Source of the DNA: Endobacterium cereale
GTDB lineage: Bacteria > Pseudomonadota > Alphaproteobacteria > Rhizobiales > Rhizobiaceae
Direction of reading: 5' to 3'
Length of the DNA stretch: 64,000 nt
Assembly (NCBI RefSeq): GCF_009617585.1
Contig: NZ_WIXI01000022.1
Span: forward strand, 649,747 to 713,746
Shown: positions 54,797 through 63,378 of the stretch, in pieces
Position numbering within the stretch: position 1 is the stretch's first letter
How the letters are laid out: each line of letters begins with the position of its first letter
The notes under the pieces: generated by a model
Seen by the model: only the letters and a program-made list of their open reading frames with translations
What the model was told of the DNA's origin: nothing
Database searches by the model: none
Translations under genes and position numbers: made by a program

Positions 54797-55714
54797 CTAT
54801 TCGGCCAGGTGTTTTGAATAGAATCCCGCTAAACTCTCGACCGCCTGACCTACATATTCCGGCTTGTAGTACATGTCATAATGTCCAGCGCCTTCAACAG
54901 CCAGAAAGTGCTTTTCCCTTGCCGGTGAACGCTCATAAAGCCGCTCTCCTGCCTCGTATTGTCCGGTCGTCCCACGACGGCCGCCGACAATGACCTGAAG
55001 CGGCTGTGTCAAAAGGTCGGACACAAGTCCGAAGGCATCGAAGTTCAGGATATTGCCATAGCTGACGAAAAGCAGGCGGTTCGTGGAATTCGGATGGCGA
55101 TACTGCGATTCCCGGTAAAATTTGACCGCTTCAAGCACGTCCGGATCCGTGATCCCCGCCTCTTCGGCGTCCTTCAAACTATCCGGAATCCACGGGTCCC
55201 TGCGCGGATTGCTACCGCGCGCTTCCGCTGTTCGCTGGGCTGCCACATCCACCAGAGCTTGGCGATAATCCGGAAGCAGACGTCGCAATGCCTCACCGAT
55301 ATCGTTTGCAACGACTGTTCCAACCGCCTTGAACCGGCGCTCCGTGAGGGCCGCATTGATGGCGTAGCCACCGCCCGCGCAGATACCCAAAAGGCCAACG
55401 CGCTCTTCGCCCACATAGGGCAAGGTCATCAGATAATCGACAGCGCAACGGATATCTTCAACACGGGCAGCCGGGTCCTCGAGATCTCTGGGATCACCAC
55501 CGCTTTCGCCCTGATATGACGGATCGAATGTGAGAGCGACATAGCCCTTCGCGGCCAGTCTCTCGGCGTAGATCGCACCGATCTGCTCCTTGACGCTGCT
55601 GCCGGGCGTGACGAGCACAAGTGCCGGATATGACCGGCTGTCATCGAAGCCGGGAGGCAGATGCAGATTGCCGATAACCTCGATATTTCGGTTCCTGAAC
55701 GAAATGCGTTTCAT
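54797..55714 (-). CDS. Alpha/beta hydrolase with cysteine nucleophile (dienelactone-hydrolase-like)
   Basis: A 305-residue alpha/beta hydrolase. The nucleophile elbow reads GICAGGGYA with Cys112 instead of Ser, as in dienelactone hydrolases and some bacterial peptidase-like relatives; an Arg/Glu-rich region (GESGGDPRDLEDP) precedes it and the late His lies in VEGAGHYDMYY. Start ATG 55714 follows GAGGAGGAGAAG. No signal peptide. It converges with the LysR gene at 53700. Substrate unknown; a lactone or small ester is likely. Confidence 0.87.
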   Translation of the reverse strand: MKRISFRNRNIEVIGNLHLPPGFDDSRSYPALVLVTPGSSVKEQIGAIYAERLAAKGYVALTFDPSYQGESGGDPRDLEDPAARVEDIRCAVDYLMTLPYVGEERVGLLGICAGGGYAINAALTERRFKAVGTVVANDIGEALRRLLPDYRQALVDVAAQRTAEARGSNPRRDPWIPDSLKDAEEAGITDPDVLEAVKFYRESQYRHPNSTNRLLFVSYGNILNFDAFGLVSDLLTQPLQVIVGGRRGTTGQYEAGERLYERSPAREKHFLAVEGAGHYDMYYKPEYVGQAVESLAGFYSKHLAE

Positions 55715-55976
55715 GTTGCTTCTCCTCCTCTCACATCGTTTTCAGCATGCGTTGCCAACAGATCCGTCAACGGCAAGAACGATCGAACAAGGCTCCCATG
55801 AACGCACCGTGCAGCGTCGAGCGGCGATCAAAGCATCTTGCGACCGGCAGACGGAATCCGGCAGATCGGCGTATTTCAGCACTGTCGGACGACGTGGATT
55901 CTCATGGACTGCAGGCTCATGTTCGTTTCCTCCGCGATGCGTGGGACTGTTCATTCAGCTGACAGGTGCGACACCT

Positions 55977-56975
55977 TCAGGACGTGCGAGCCGCCAGGAT
56001 ATGTTCCAGGTCCTTCAGCGCCGCAGCCGCCGTCGCCAGTGGCTCCTTGCCGGATCCGATCGCCAAAGTTTCGCCCATCGCATCGGTCACGATGCGGATC
56101 GCCTTGTCCTTGCCGCGGATATTGGCGAAAGGGTCGGCAGGCGGATAGGTCCGGATGCCGACCGCGGCGCGGATTGCGCCGTTCTCGCGCCACAGGCGGC
56201 CGACGAGTTTCGGCACAAGCCCTTGCCCGCGCCATGTCTCGATCCGCTCGGTGGTGACCGACTGGATACCCTCGACGTCGAGATCATCCATCGTAAGGTC
56301 AGCGCTGAGGCCGAAGTTGGCGATGAGCAACAGCTTGCAGGCGGTATCCCAGCCCTCCGTGTCGTTGCGCGGATCGGCCTCGGCAAAACCGCCAAGCTGC
56401 GCCTCGCGCAAGGCCTCGTCAAAGCCGACCCTTCGCGTCGTCATCGCATCGAGCAGGTAATTGGTGGTGGCATTGAGGATGCCTTCGACTTCCAGCACCT
56501 CGCAGCCCTTGAGACTATGCACGACCAGATCGATCGTCGGCAGGGCGGCCGCAGCCGCACCGCTGAGTTTCAGGAGCGCGCCGGAGCTTTCGGCCAGCGC
56601 CTTGAGTTCCCGTCCGCTATGAACCAGCGCGCCCTTCGAAATGACGATCGTGTCGCGCCCGGCTGAAAGGGACCCGCGAAGATAGGCAAGCCCCGGGCCC
56701 CCGGTGCGGAAATCGCTCGGCCCTGCCTCTATCAGGATATCGGCGGCGCTTTCCTCGATGAGGGCCGGGCCCGACAAGCCATCCTCTAGCGTGGCGAGTT
56801 GCGCCGCTTCCAGCCCGTCCGCGCTCACTGCGCCGGCGCGCGATCCACAGACAGCCACGAGCCGCACATCCGCGCCATAAACCTCTCGGTACCGTCCCCG
56901 CCGGGACAGGAGCAGGTTTGCCGTCGCCCGCCCCACGCCGCCGAAACCTGCAATCGCAACCCTGAATGTCGTCAT
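55977..56975 (-). CDS. Homoserine-dehydrogenase-like oxidoreductase without ACT domain
   Basis: A 332-residue NAD(P)-binding protein of the homoserine dehydrogenase fold: N-terminal Rossmann motif VAIAGFGGVGRA, SKGALV, GILNATTNYLLDAM (family GILNGTTNYI), and the catalytic stretch GFAEADPRNDTEGWDTACKLLL with the conserved Glu, Asp and Lys. It is ~100 residues shorter than the threonine-regulated biosynthetic enzyme because the ACT domain is absent, so it is probably a second, catabolic or specialised paralogue. It starts 17 nt after the KefB-like antiporter stop, so both share a transcript. Confidence 0.85.
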   Translation of the reverse strand: MTTFRVAIAGFGGVGRATANLLLSRRGRYREVYGADVRLVAVCGSRAGAVSADGLEAAQLATLEDGLSGPALIEESAADILIEAGPSDFRTGGPGLAYLRGSLSAGRDTIVISKGALVHSGRELKALAESSGALLKLSGAAAAALPTIDLVVHSLKGCEVLEVEGILNATTNYLLDAMTTRRVGFDEALREAQLGGFAEADPRNDTEGWDTACKLLLIANFGLSADLTMDDLDVEGIQSVTTERIETWRGQGLVPKLVGRLWRENGAIRAAVGIRTYPPADPFANIRGKDKAIRIVTDAMGETLAIGSGKEPLATAAAALKDLEHILAARTS

Positions 56976-56992
56976 CGTCCCTGCTCTTCTGG

Positions 56993-58753
56993 CTATTTCG
57001 CTGGCGCCGGGCTCAGCGGCTCGGGCACCGGCCGGACATGCAAATGGTCGAGGCCCGACATGGCGTCGCCCTGCACCTGCTCGGACAGCCGCTCATTGTC
57101 CCGCCGACGAACGTCCTCTGCTGCTTCCTCCACGTCAAGCTCGGCATAACCCAGCGCACGCAAACCTTCCGCACCCATCATGTAAGCGGATTCGACCGTT
57201 TCGCGAATCTGGTAGTCGACACCGGCGCGGATCAGATCCACGGCATGGGCACGGTCATAGCTGCGCACCAGTATCTTTGCCTGGGGGAATTCATGCTGCG
57301 CCAGTTCGACGACCTGCAGCGCGGCTTTCGGGTCGTTGATGCAGATCAGCAAGGCCTCGGCCGAACCGGCGCCGGAATGATGCAGCGTGTCGAGACGCGT
57401 GCCGTCGCCGAAAAACACCTTGAAGCCGAACCGCCCCGCTTCGCGGATGCGGTCGGGGTTCATGTCGATGACGGACAGATTGACACCTTTCGACAGAAGC
57501 AGTTGCGAGGCGATCTGGCCGAAACGGCCGAAGCCGATGATGAGCACCTTGCCGCTCAGGTCTCGCGCGGTTTCAACACCCTCCATCGAGGCCTTACTGC
57601 GCAATAACCGGTCCGCGGCAATCATCAACAGCGGTGTCAGCGCCATGGAAAAGATCACAACGGTGGTGAACAACGCATTTTCGCGCTGATCGATCACTCC
57701 GCCGGCAGTTGCGGCGGCATAAAGCACGAAGGCGAACTCGCCGCCCTGCAGGAACATCGAGGTGCGGTGCAACGCCTGATGGTTGGAGCCGCCGAACAGA
57801 CGGGCAACCCCATAGACCACCGCGCCCTTGGCGATGGTGAAGGCAACCAGCATGGCGATGAGCAGGGCCCATTCGGCGGCCACGACGGCAAGGTCCAGCG
57901 ACATGCCGACGGCCATGAAAAACAGGCCCATCAGCAGGCCGCGAAACGGCTCGATATCGCCTTCGATCTGGTGCCGGTAGCTGGAACTCGACAGCATCAC
58001 ACCGGCCAGAAAGGCGCCCATCGCCATGGAAAGCCCGACGCCCGCCATCAGCAGGGCCGCTCCCAGCACCACCAGCAGCGCGCCTGCCGTCATCACCTCC
58101 CTCGTTCTTGCCCGCGCCAGAAGGGCAAAGAACGGATTCAGTCCCCATTTCGACACGCCGAGAAGAACGAGCAGCGCACCGAGCGCCATCAGCACATCCA
58201 TCCATCCCGACTGCCCCTGTGACAACGGCGACAGGAAGGCAACCACCGCCAGAAGCGGCACGATCATCAGGTCCTCGAAGAGGAGGATCGACACGGACTT
58301 CTGTCCCTCGGCGCTTGAAATCTCGCCGCGATCCTGCAGCACCGACATGATGACGGCGGTCGAGGAGAGCACGAAACCGGCACCCGCCACAAAGGCCACC
58401 GTCGCCGGCAGGCCGAAGGCGAGCATGCCCGCGAGCGACAGGGCCGTCGTCGCTGCCGCCACCTGCACAAGGCCGAGCCCAAAAATCTGGCCGCGCATGG
58501 CCCACAGCTTGTGAGGTCTGAGCTCCAACCCGATAACGAACAGGAACATCACCACGCCCAGCTCGGAAAAATGCAGGATCGACAGGGCATCGGTAAAAAG
58601 ACCCAGCACCGACGGGCCGACCAAAACGCCGGCTGCGAAATATCCGAGAACGGAGCCGAGACCGAGCCGCCGAAAAAAGGGCACAGCGACCACGGCAGCC
58701 CCCATCAGCACGATCGCCGGTCCGATCGTCTGCCCCAAACTCGCTTCAGCCAT
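56993..58753 (-). CDS. KefB/KefC-type monovalent cation:proton antiporter (CPA2)
   Basis: A 586-residue membrane antiporter. About 12 transmembrane helices (1-385) with the CPA2 motifs LGYFAAGVLVGPSVLGL, ELGVVMFLFVIGLELRP and VLSSTAVIMSVLQDRGE. A cytosolic RCK/TrkA-N domain (~400-520) has the nucleotide motif VLIIGFGRFGQI and the acid in LSVIDMNPD. E. coli relatives export K+ to acidify the cytoplasm when glutathione adducts of electrophiles form. That fits the many redox and detoxification genes nearby, though no KefF/KefG ancillary subunit is adjacent. Start ATG 58753 (GGAGAG upstream). Confidence 0.9.
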   Translation of the reverse strand: MAEASLGQTIGPAIVLMGAAVVAVPFFRRLGLGSVLGYFAAGVLVGPSVLGLFTDALSILHFSELGVVMFLFVIGLELRPHKLWAMRGQIFGLGLVQVAAATTALSLAGMLAFGLPATVAFVAGAGFVLSSTAVIMSVLQDRGEISSAEGQKSVSILLFEDLMIVPLLAVVAFLSPLSQGQSGWMDVLMALGALLVLLGVSKWGLNPFFALLARARTREVMTAGALLVVLGAALLMAGVGLSMAMGAFLAGVMLSSSSYRHQIEGDIEPFRGLLMGLFFMAVGMSLDLAVVAAEWALLIAMLVAFTIAKGAVVYGVARLFGGSNHQALHRTSMFLQGGEFAFVLYAAATAGGVIDQRENALFTTVVIFSMALTPLLMIAADRLLRSKASMEGVETARDLSGKVLIIGFGRFGQIASQLLLSKGVNLSVIDMNPDRIREAGRFGFKVFFGDGTRLDTLHHSGAGSAEALLICINDPKAALQVVELAQHEFPQAKILVRSYDRAHAVDLIRAGVDYQIRETVESAYMMGAEGLRALGYAELDVEEAAEDVRRRDNERLSEQVQGDAMSGLDHLHVRPVPEPLSPAPAK

Positions 58754-59097
58754 GCATTGCTCTCCGATTCTCTGCCTTCAGGCCCTCGGTGCCATCCAAC
58801 GATCCGCCCGGAAAAAAGAGGCAAAACGGCCGCGAATCTTGCACCATCCATTGTATCTGATGGCCGTAGCTAGCGTTGCAATCATGAGACGGACAGTCAC
58901 TTGTTCTGCAAAAGTCTGTCGCAATTGGCGGAACGCCAAATCGCTGGATGCCGGGCTGAAAGTCTGCAAACTGAGTAGGCCCGCAATGTGTGGATGTTGA
59001 TGACTTGTCGACCACGGGTGGCGAACCAACATTCATTCGCGACGAAGCAAACCCGATTTCAATAACACTGAAAACGAATTCAGACAGGGAGTTTTCC
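58754..59097. other. Divergent intergenic region kef-like / secreted hydrolase
   Basis: 344 nt between two divergent genes. Short open frames here are overlapped by the antiporter 5' region or lack ribosome sites. The hydrolase ribosome site is AGGGAG at 59086-59091. I see no strong operator; a small dyad CTGAA-N6-TTCAG lies near 59069-59084. Confidence 0.5.
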
Positions 59098-59865
59098 ATG
59101 ACCAATCTTGCGGCGGCCGCCCTTGTCGCAGCTTCGCTCTTGTCCGGGACGGCGATCGCGCAACAGGCCAAGCCCACCATCGTCCTCGTACACGGCGCAT
59201 TCGCCGATGCTTCAAGCTGGAATGGTGTGATTACGCATCTCCAGAAGGACGGATACAACACCATCGCCGTCGCCAATCCGCTGCGTAGTGTCGCGAACGA
59301 CGCACGGTTCGTTTCCGATGTCATCGGCAGCATCGAGGGACCTGTCGTTCTCGTCGGTCATTCCTACGGTGGTCAGGTCATCTCCAATGCCGCGAACGGG
59401 CACGAGAATGTCAGGTCGCTCGTATACGTGGCAGCCTTCGCGCCGGACGTTGGCGAAGCAGCGGCCGACCTTGCCGGCAGGTTTCCCGGGAGCACGCTCG
59501 TTGAAGCGCTTGCTGCACCAGTTAAGCTGGCCGATGGTGGCATCGACCTTTACATCGACCAAGCAAAATTCCATGCGCAGTTCGCCCACGATGTTCCGAG
59601 TGAAGCCGTTGCAGTTATGGCCGCGGGTCAACGGCCGATCACGCAGGCGGCGCTGACGGAAAATTCCGGCGAACCCGCCTGGAAATCGATCCCGTCTTAT
59701 TTCGTTTATGGCGATGGCGACAAGAACATTCCGGCCAAGGCACTCGGCTTCATGGCTGAACGCGCGGGCTCGCGGCGTACCGTCGTGGTGGAGGGTGCAT
59801 CACATGTTGTCATGATCTCGAAACCGGAGATCGTGGCAGATGTTATAGAGAATGCCGCGAAATAG
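59098..59865 (+). CDS. Secreted alpha/beta hydrolase
   Basis: A 255-residue alpha/beta hydrolase with an N-terminal signal peptide (TNLAAAALVAASLLSGTAIAQQ). The oxyanion segment IVLVHGAFADASSW, nucleophile Ser89 in LVGHSYGGQVI, acid in FVYGDGDKNIP and His in VVEGASHVVMISKPE form a complete set. This group (pimeloyl-ester-type carboxylesterases) is common in Rhizobiales envelopes. ATG 59098 follows AGGGAG and gives the signal peptide; the in-frame extension to 58990 does not. Confidence 0.88.
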   Translation: MTNLAAAALVAASLLSGTAIAQQAKPTIVLVHGAFADASSWNGVITHLQKDGYNTIAVANPLRSVANDARFVSDVIGSIEGPVVLVGHSYGGQVISNAANGHENVRSLVYVAAFAPDVGEAAADLAGRFPGSTLVEALAAPVKLADGGIDLYIDQAKFHAQFAHDVPSEAVAVMAAGQRPITQAALTENSGEPAWKSIPSYFVYGDGDKNIPAKALGFMAERAGSRRTVVVEGASHVVMISKPEIVADVIENAAK

Positions 59866-59915
59866 TGCGCTGTTGCGGCATTCGCCGGGACAGCGCGATA
59901 ATGGGGAAGAAAATC

Positions 59916-60380
59916 ATGGCCAACGAAGCGACAGGGGAGGCTTCCCGTCAACGCGCCTTCATCGCCGATACTTTGGCACTCATCCTGTTTTTCACGACAA
60001 CAGGGATCATCAACGAGCGCTTCATTGCCGGCATGACTTGGGAAGAAGTCTTCAAGGCCCGCCTGCTGGGAGCAGCTCTTATGGTTCCGGTGGCGCGGCC
60101 GTATGGCCTGTGGCGTGACTGGCTCATGCAGCATGCCGGTGAGACGCGGTTATCCCGACTGTTCTGGGATAGTACCGCGCTCATGACCTTTCAGGTGCCG
60201 ATCTACGCAGCCATCATTGCGGTTAGCGGCGCGAAAGGTGGCGGTTTGCTGAGCGGAGTTCTCGGTGCGGCGATCATGATGCTGGTTCTCGGATCACCAT
60301 ATGGTGTGTTCCTGAACTGGGTCAGAGGTCTTTTCGGCCTTCCCAAAGGCGGACAGAAACCAATGTCACTGGATGTGTGA
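59916..60380 (+). CDS. alaE: AlaE-type L-alanine exporter
   Basis: A 154-residue inner-membrane protein of the AlaE family with four hydrophobic helices. Matches to E. coli AlaE occur at INERFIAGMTWEEVFKARLL (MSFEQSFYSRLV in AlaE), ARPYGLWRDWLM (AWPYGMYRDLFM) and TALMTFQVPIYAAIIAVSGA (AYVTFQSPVYVAILLVVGA). Exports excess alanine. ATG 59916 has GGGGAAG upstream; an ATG at 59901 would overlap that site. Confidence 0.85.
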   Translation: MANEATGEASRQRAFIADTLALILFFTTTGIINERFIAGMTWEEVFKARLLGAALMVPVARPYGLWRDWLMQHAGETRLSRLFWDSTALMTFQVPIYAAIIAVSGAKGGGLLSGVLGAAIMMLVLGSPYGVFLNWVRGLFGLPKGGQKPMSLDV

Positions 60381-60398
60381 GATAACTGGATTGTTCGT

Positions 60399-61457
60399 AT
60401 GATTGCATTGACGGGAACAGAGTATCCGATCATCCAGGCGCCGATGGCTGGGGTGTCCACCCCAGCGCTTGCGGCGGCTGTTTCCAATGCGGGTGGTCTC
60501 GGATCACTTGGGATCGGTGCAAGTTCGCTCGCTCAGGCAAGAGCGATGATCCTTCAGGCCCGATCGCTCACCAACCGGCCAATCAACGTCAATGTCTTCT
60601 GCCACGCACCGGCTCGCCGCAATGAAGTCGTTGAGACCGCATGGATCCGGCATCTTTCTCCACTGTTTGCCGAACTTGGCGCGCAGGTGCCCGGGCAACT
60701 GAACGAAATCTATCAATCTTTCCTCACTGATGAGGAAGCATTCCATATGCTGTTGGAGGTGAAGCCCGCCGTTGTCAGTTTTCATTTCGGCATCCCTGCT
60801 GCAGACAAGATAACTGCTTTCAAGGCAGCGGGCATGACCACGCTGGCGACTGCCACCAATCTGGAAGAAGCATTGGCCATCCAGAACGCCGGTATCGATG
60901 GGATTATTGCGCAAGGCATCGAGGCAGGCGGGCATCGCGGCATGTTTGACCCGGCAGAGACAGACGAGCGTCTGGGCACTTTGGATCTGCTACGGCAGTT
61001 GGTTCGTCACATCAACCGGCCAATCATCGCGGCGGGTGGCATCATGGATGGAGGCGGCGTTATGGCGGCACTCGATCTTGGCGCCGTAGCGGTGCAGCTC
61101 GGTACCGCCTTTATCCTGTGCCCGGAAACCGCCGCCGATACGGCTTACCGGCATACCCTCAAAACTGCACGGTCCGGCCAGACACGATTGACCTCGGTTA
61201 TATCGGGCCGCCCCGCACGTGGCATCGTCAACCGATTGATAGAGCATGGCGAAGCTTCCATCAGCCCGCCACCGGCCGACTATCCGGTTGCCTATGACCT
61301 TGCAAAGCAGCTTCATGAAGAAGCGACCAAAATCGGAAACAGTGGTTTTGCCGCACACTGGGCCGGACAAGGCGCACCGTTTGCTCGGGAATTGCCGGCA
61401 GCGCAACTCATGCAGGTACTCGTCGATGAGTTAACGGCAGCCCGTTGCGAACATTAA
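60399..61457 (+). CDS. Nitronate monooxygenase
   Basis: A 352-residue FMN TIM-barrel enzyme that oxidises alkyl nitronates to carbonyl compounds and nitrite. N-terminal YPIIQAPMAGVSTPALAAAVSNAGGLGSLG, the catalytic-His motif AQGIEAGGHRG and RPIIAAGGIMDGGGVMAALDLGAVAVQLGTAF are characteristic of class I nitronate monooxygenases. It starts 18 nt after alaE and is probably co-transcribed. It adds to the detoxification theme of the region. Confidence 0.92.
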   Translation: MIALTGTEYPIIQAPMAGVSTPALAAAVSNAGGLGSLGIGASSLAQARAMILQARSLTNRPINVNVFCHAPARRNEVVETAWIRHLSPLFAELGAQVPGQLNEIYQSFLTDEEAFHMLLEVKPAVVSFHFGIPAADKITAFKAAGMTTLATATNLEEALAIQNAGIDGIIAQGIEAGGHRGMFDPAETDERLGTLDLLRQLVRHINRPIIAAGGIMDGGGVMAALDLGAVAVQLGTAFILCPETAADTAYRHTLKTARSGQTRLTSVISGRPARGIVNRLIEHGEASISPPPADYPVAYDLAKQLHEEATKIGNSGFAAHWAGQGAPFARELPAAQLMQVLVDELTAARCEH

Positions 61458-61624
61458 AGCCAAACCAAACAGCGTTCCATCACCGCGAGTTCGCCCGGTT
61501 TTCGACCTTACAGCCATTCGACGACCGGGCAACGCTCACGATTTTCAGGCAATCGACCAAGGAGCGATAACCTGAAGCATCTGTGACCGTTGCCCCGCTC
61601 GTTTCCGAAGCTTTCCGGCATGCC

Positions 61625-62248
61625 CTAACCGTTGCTCGCCTCTTGCGAAAGCACCCTTGCGACCGCCGGATCCGCTTTGACCCTGTCGTGCAGGGCCTGT
61701 ATGTTGGGATAGTCCGTCAGGCCACCCGGCAGGAGTTTTATCGCCCATCGGATCATCGGGAAGGAATAGGCATCGATGATCGAGCGCCCGCCATCAAGGA
61801 TGAATTCACGGCCGCTCATATGACGCTCCAGAATACCGAACTGCTTGGCCACAAGCCGGTGGCCGGCCTCGACGACAGATCTGAGAGCGTTCTCGCTTTT
61901 GTCCGTCGTGTAACGGTCAGGCAAAAAGATCGGCCAGAAAGCAGCGTGAACATCCGAGGTGAAAAAGGCCGACCAACGATGCGCCTCTGCTTTTGCGCGT
62001 AGATCTTCACCGCCGCCAAGCGCAGCCTCGGGGTGCTTGTGTGACAGATAGTCGAGGATCGCGCCAGCCTGTGTCAAAAGCCAGCCATCGTCTTCGCGGA
62101 AGGTCGGCACTGCGCCGGCAGGATTGATCGCCAACAGTTTTTCAGAACCGTACTGAACCTTGATGGCCTCGTATGGCGCGCCGATCCATTCCAGCGCGAT
62201 ATGGGGCGCGAGCGAACATGCACCGGCCGCGTAATAAAGTGTGGGCAT
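61625..62248 (-). CDS. Beta-class-like glutathione S-transferase
   Basis: A 207-residue GST. The N-terminal thioredoxin-like domain begins TLYYAAGACSLAPHIALEW with Cys11 of the bacterial beta class; NPAGAVPTF has the cis-Pro and TQAGAILDYL binds the gamma-glutamyl end. The C-terminal helical domain (~90-200) is complete. Conjugates or reduces electrophiles with glutathione. Divergent from the LysR gene at 62441, its probable regulator. Confidence 0.9.
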   Translation of the reverse strand: MPTLYYAAGACSLAPHIALEWIGAPYEAIKVQYGSEKLLAINPAGAVPTFREDDGWLLTQAGAILDYLSHKHPEAALGGGEDLRAKAEAHRWSAFFTSDVHAAFWPIFLPDRYTTDKSENALRSVVEAGHRLVAKQFGILERHMSGREFILDGGRSIIDAYSFPMIRWAIKLLPGGLTDYPNIQALHDRVKADPAVARVLSQEASNG

Positions 62249-62384
62249 GGGTCTACCATAACCTTTCCGTCAAAGACCGGTCGGCAGCCTTCCTGACCAC
62301 CAATCTGTCCTCAAACCTCAATTCGGGATCAAACCCGCACATGCTTGTATGCCGGCTTTCGAGACAGACCTTGTCACTCGTGCA

Positions 62385-62401
62385 CGCAATACGATAGTGC
62401 T
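62385..62401 (+). promoter_or_regulatory. Box CGCAATACGATAGTGCT upstream of LysR gene
   Basis: Second copy of the 17-nt element seen at 53643-53659, here 39 nt before the TTG start of the LysR gene and in the GST/LysR divergent promoter. It contains the dyad CAnTA-N3-TAnTG. Confidence 0.55.
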
Positions 62402-62440
62402 GCGCAACGCCAAACAATGTCGCGGAATGGGGAACGCAGC

Positions 62441-63325
62441 TTGGAAGTGGAGGACATGCGGACATTCGTGGAGGTTGCCGATGCGGGAGGAATAACCTCC
62501 GCTGCGCGGCGGCTCGGCATCTCGAAGTCGATGGTCAGCCGGCAACTGCACCGACTGGAATCGGAACTGGGCGTACAGCTTCTGGCCCGGACGACACGCG
62601 GCGCGTCACTCACTGAAGCTGGAGCAACATTTCGCGATCACGCAGCCAAGGTATGTGCCGAGATCGACGTCGCGCAGGAAACCATCCTGCCGGATGGTGA
62701 ACTCCGCGGCCTGCTGCGGATTGCAGCCCCTCTCTCATTCGGCCCCACGCACTTTGCGCCGGTGCTCGTGGAAATGGCCAGACGCCATCCACACCTTAAG
62801 GTCCACATCAACTTCAGCGATCACGCTGTCGACCTGGCTGCCGAAGGTTTCGATTGTGCGATCCGCCTCGGTTATCTGCGGAACTCCGATCTCAAATGGA
62901 CCCGCATTGCACCCGTTTTCGGTACTGTGGTTGCGAGTCCCGACTATATCAAGAGACACGGCGCTCCTGAAACGCTGGCGGAACTGGTCGAGCATCAGGC
63001 GGTGATGCAAGGCACCGAAAAATGGCAACTCATGGATGGCGATGAGGTCGTTGCCGTCAGCCCTAGCGGACGTTTCAAAGCGGACAATGGAACAGCGCTT
63101 GTTTCGGCGGCACTCGCGGGGCTCGGCGTGGCGCTTCTTCCCACCGGTCTCATTCGGGAACACCTTGAATCAGGTGCGCTGGTTCCGGTCATGGCCCGAC
63201 ACCCCGTTCCCGTCGCGGGCATATATATCGTCTGCCCTCAAACACCCTATCCTGCCCGCAAGGTGCGGATACTTGCTGAAATGCTGATTGAGAGTTTTGA
63301 CCCCGCCCCTGTATCAGGCGGTTAA
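62441..63325 (+). CDS. LysR-family transcriptional regulator (paralogue)
   Basis: A 294-residue LysR protein, the same length as its paralogue at 53700 and similar end to end (LEVEDMRTFVEVADAGGITSAARRLGISKSMVSRQLHRLESELG; LLRIAAPLSFGPTHFAPVL; ASPDYIKRHGAPETLAELVEHQAVMQGTEKW). The start is TTG 62441 with GGGGAA upstream, the same unusual context as the paralogue. Divergent from the GST gene, its likely target, with a shared 17-nt box in the promoter. Confidence 0.92.
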   Translation: MEVEDMRTFVEVADAGGITSAARRLGISKSMVSRQLHRLESELGVQLLARTTRGASLTEAGATFRDHAAKVCAEIDVAQETILPDGELRGLLRIAAPLSFGPTHFAPVLVEMARRHPHLKVHINFSDHAVDLAAEGFDCAIRLGYLRNSDLKWTRIAPVFGTVVASPDYIKRHGAPETLAELVEHQAVMQGTEKWQLMDGDEVVAVSPSGRFKADNGTALVSAALAGLGVALLPTGLIREHLESGALVPVMARHPVPVAGIYIVCPQTPYPARKVRILAEMLIESFDPAPVSGG

Positions 63326-63378
63326 AAGCCGGTTCATTCTATGCGGATGCCGAAAAGGACATGGGCGAACGGTCCGGA

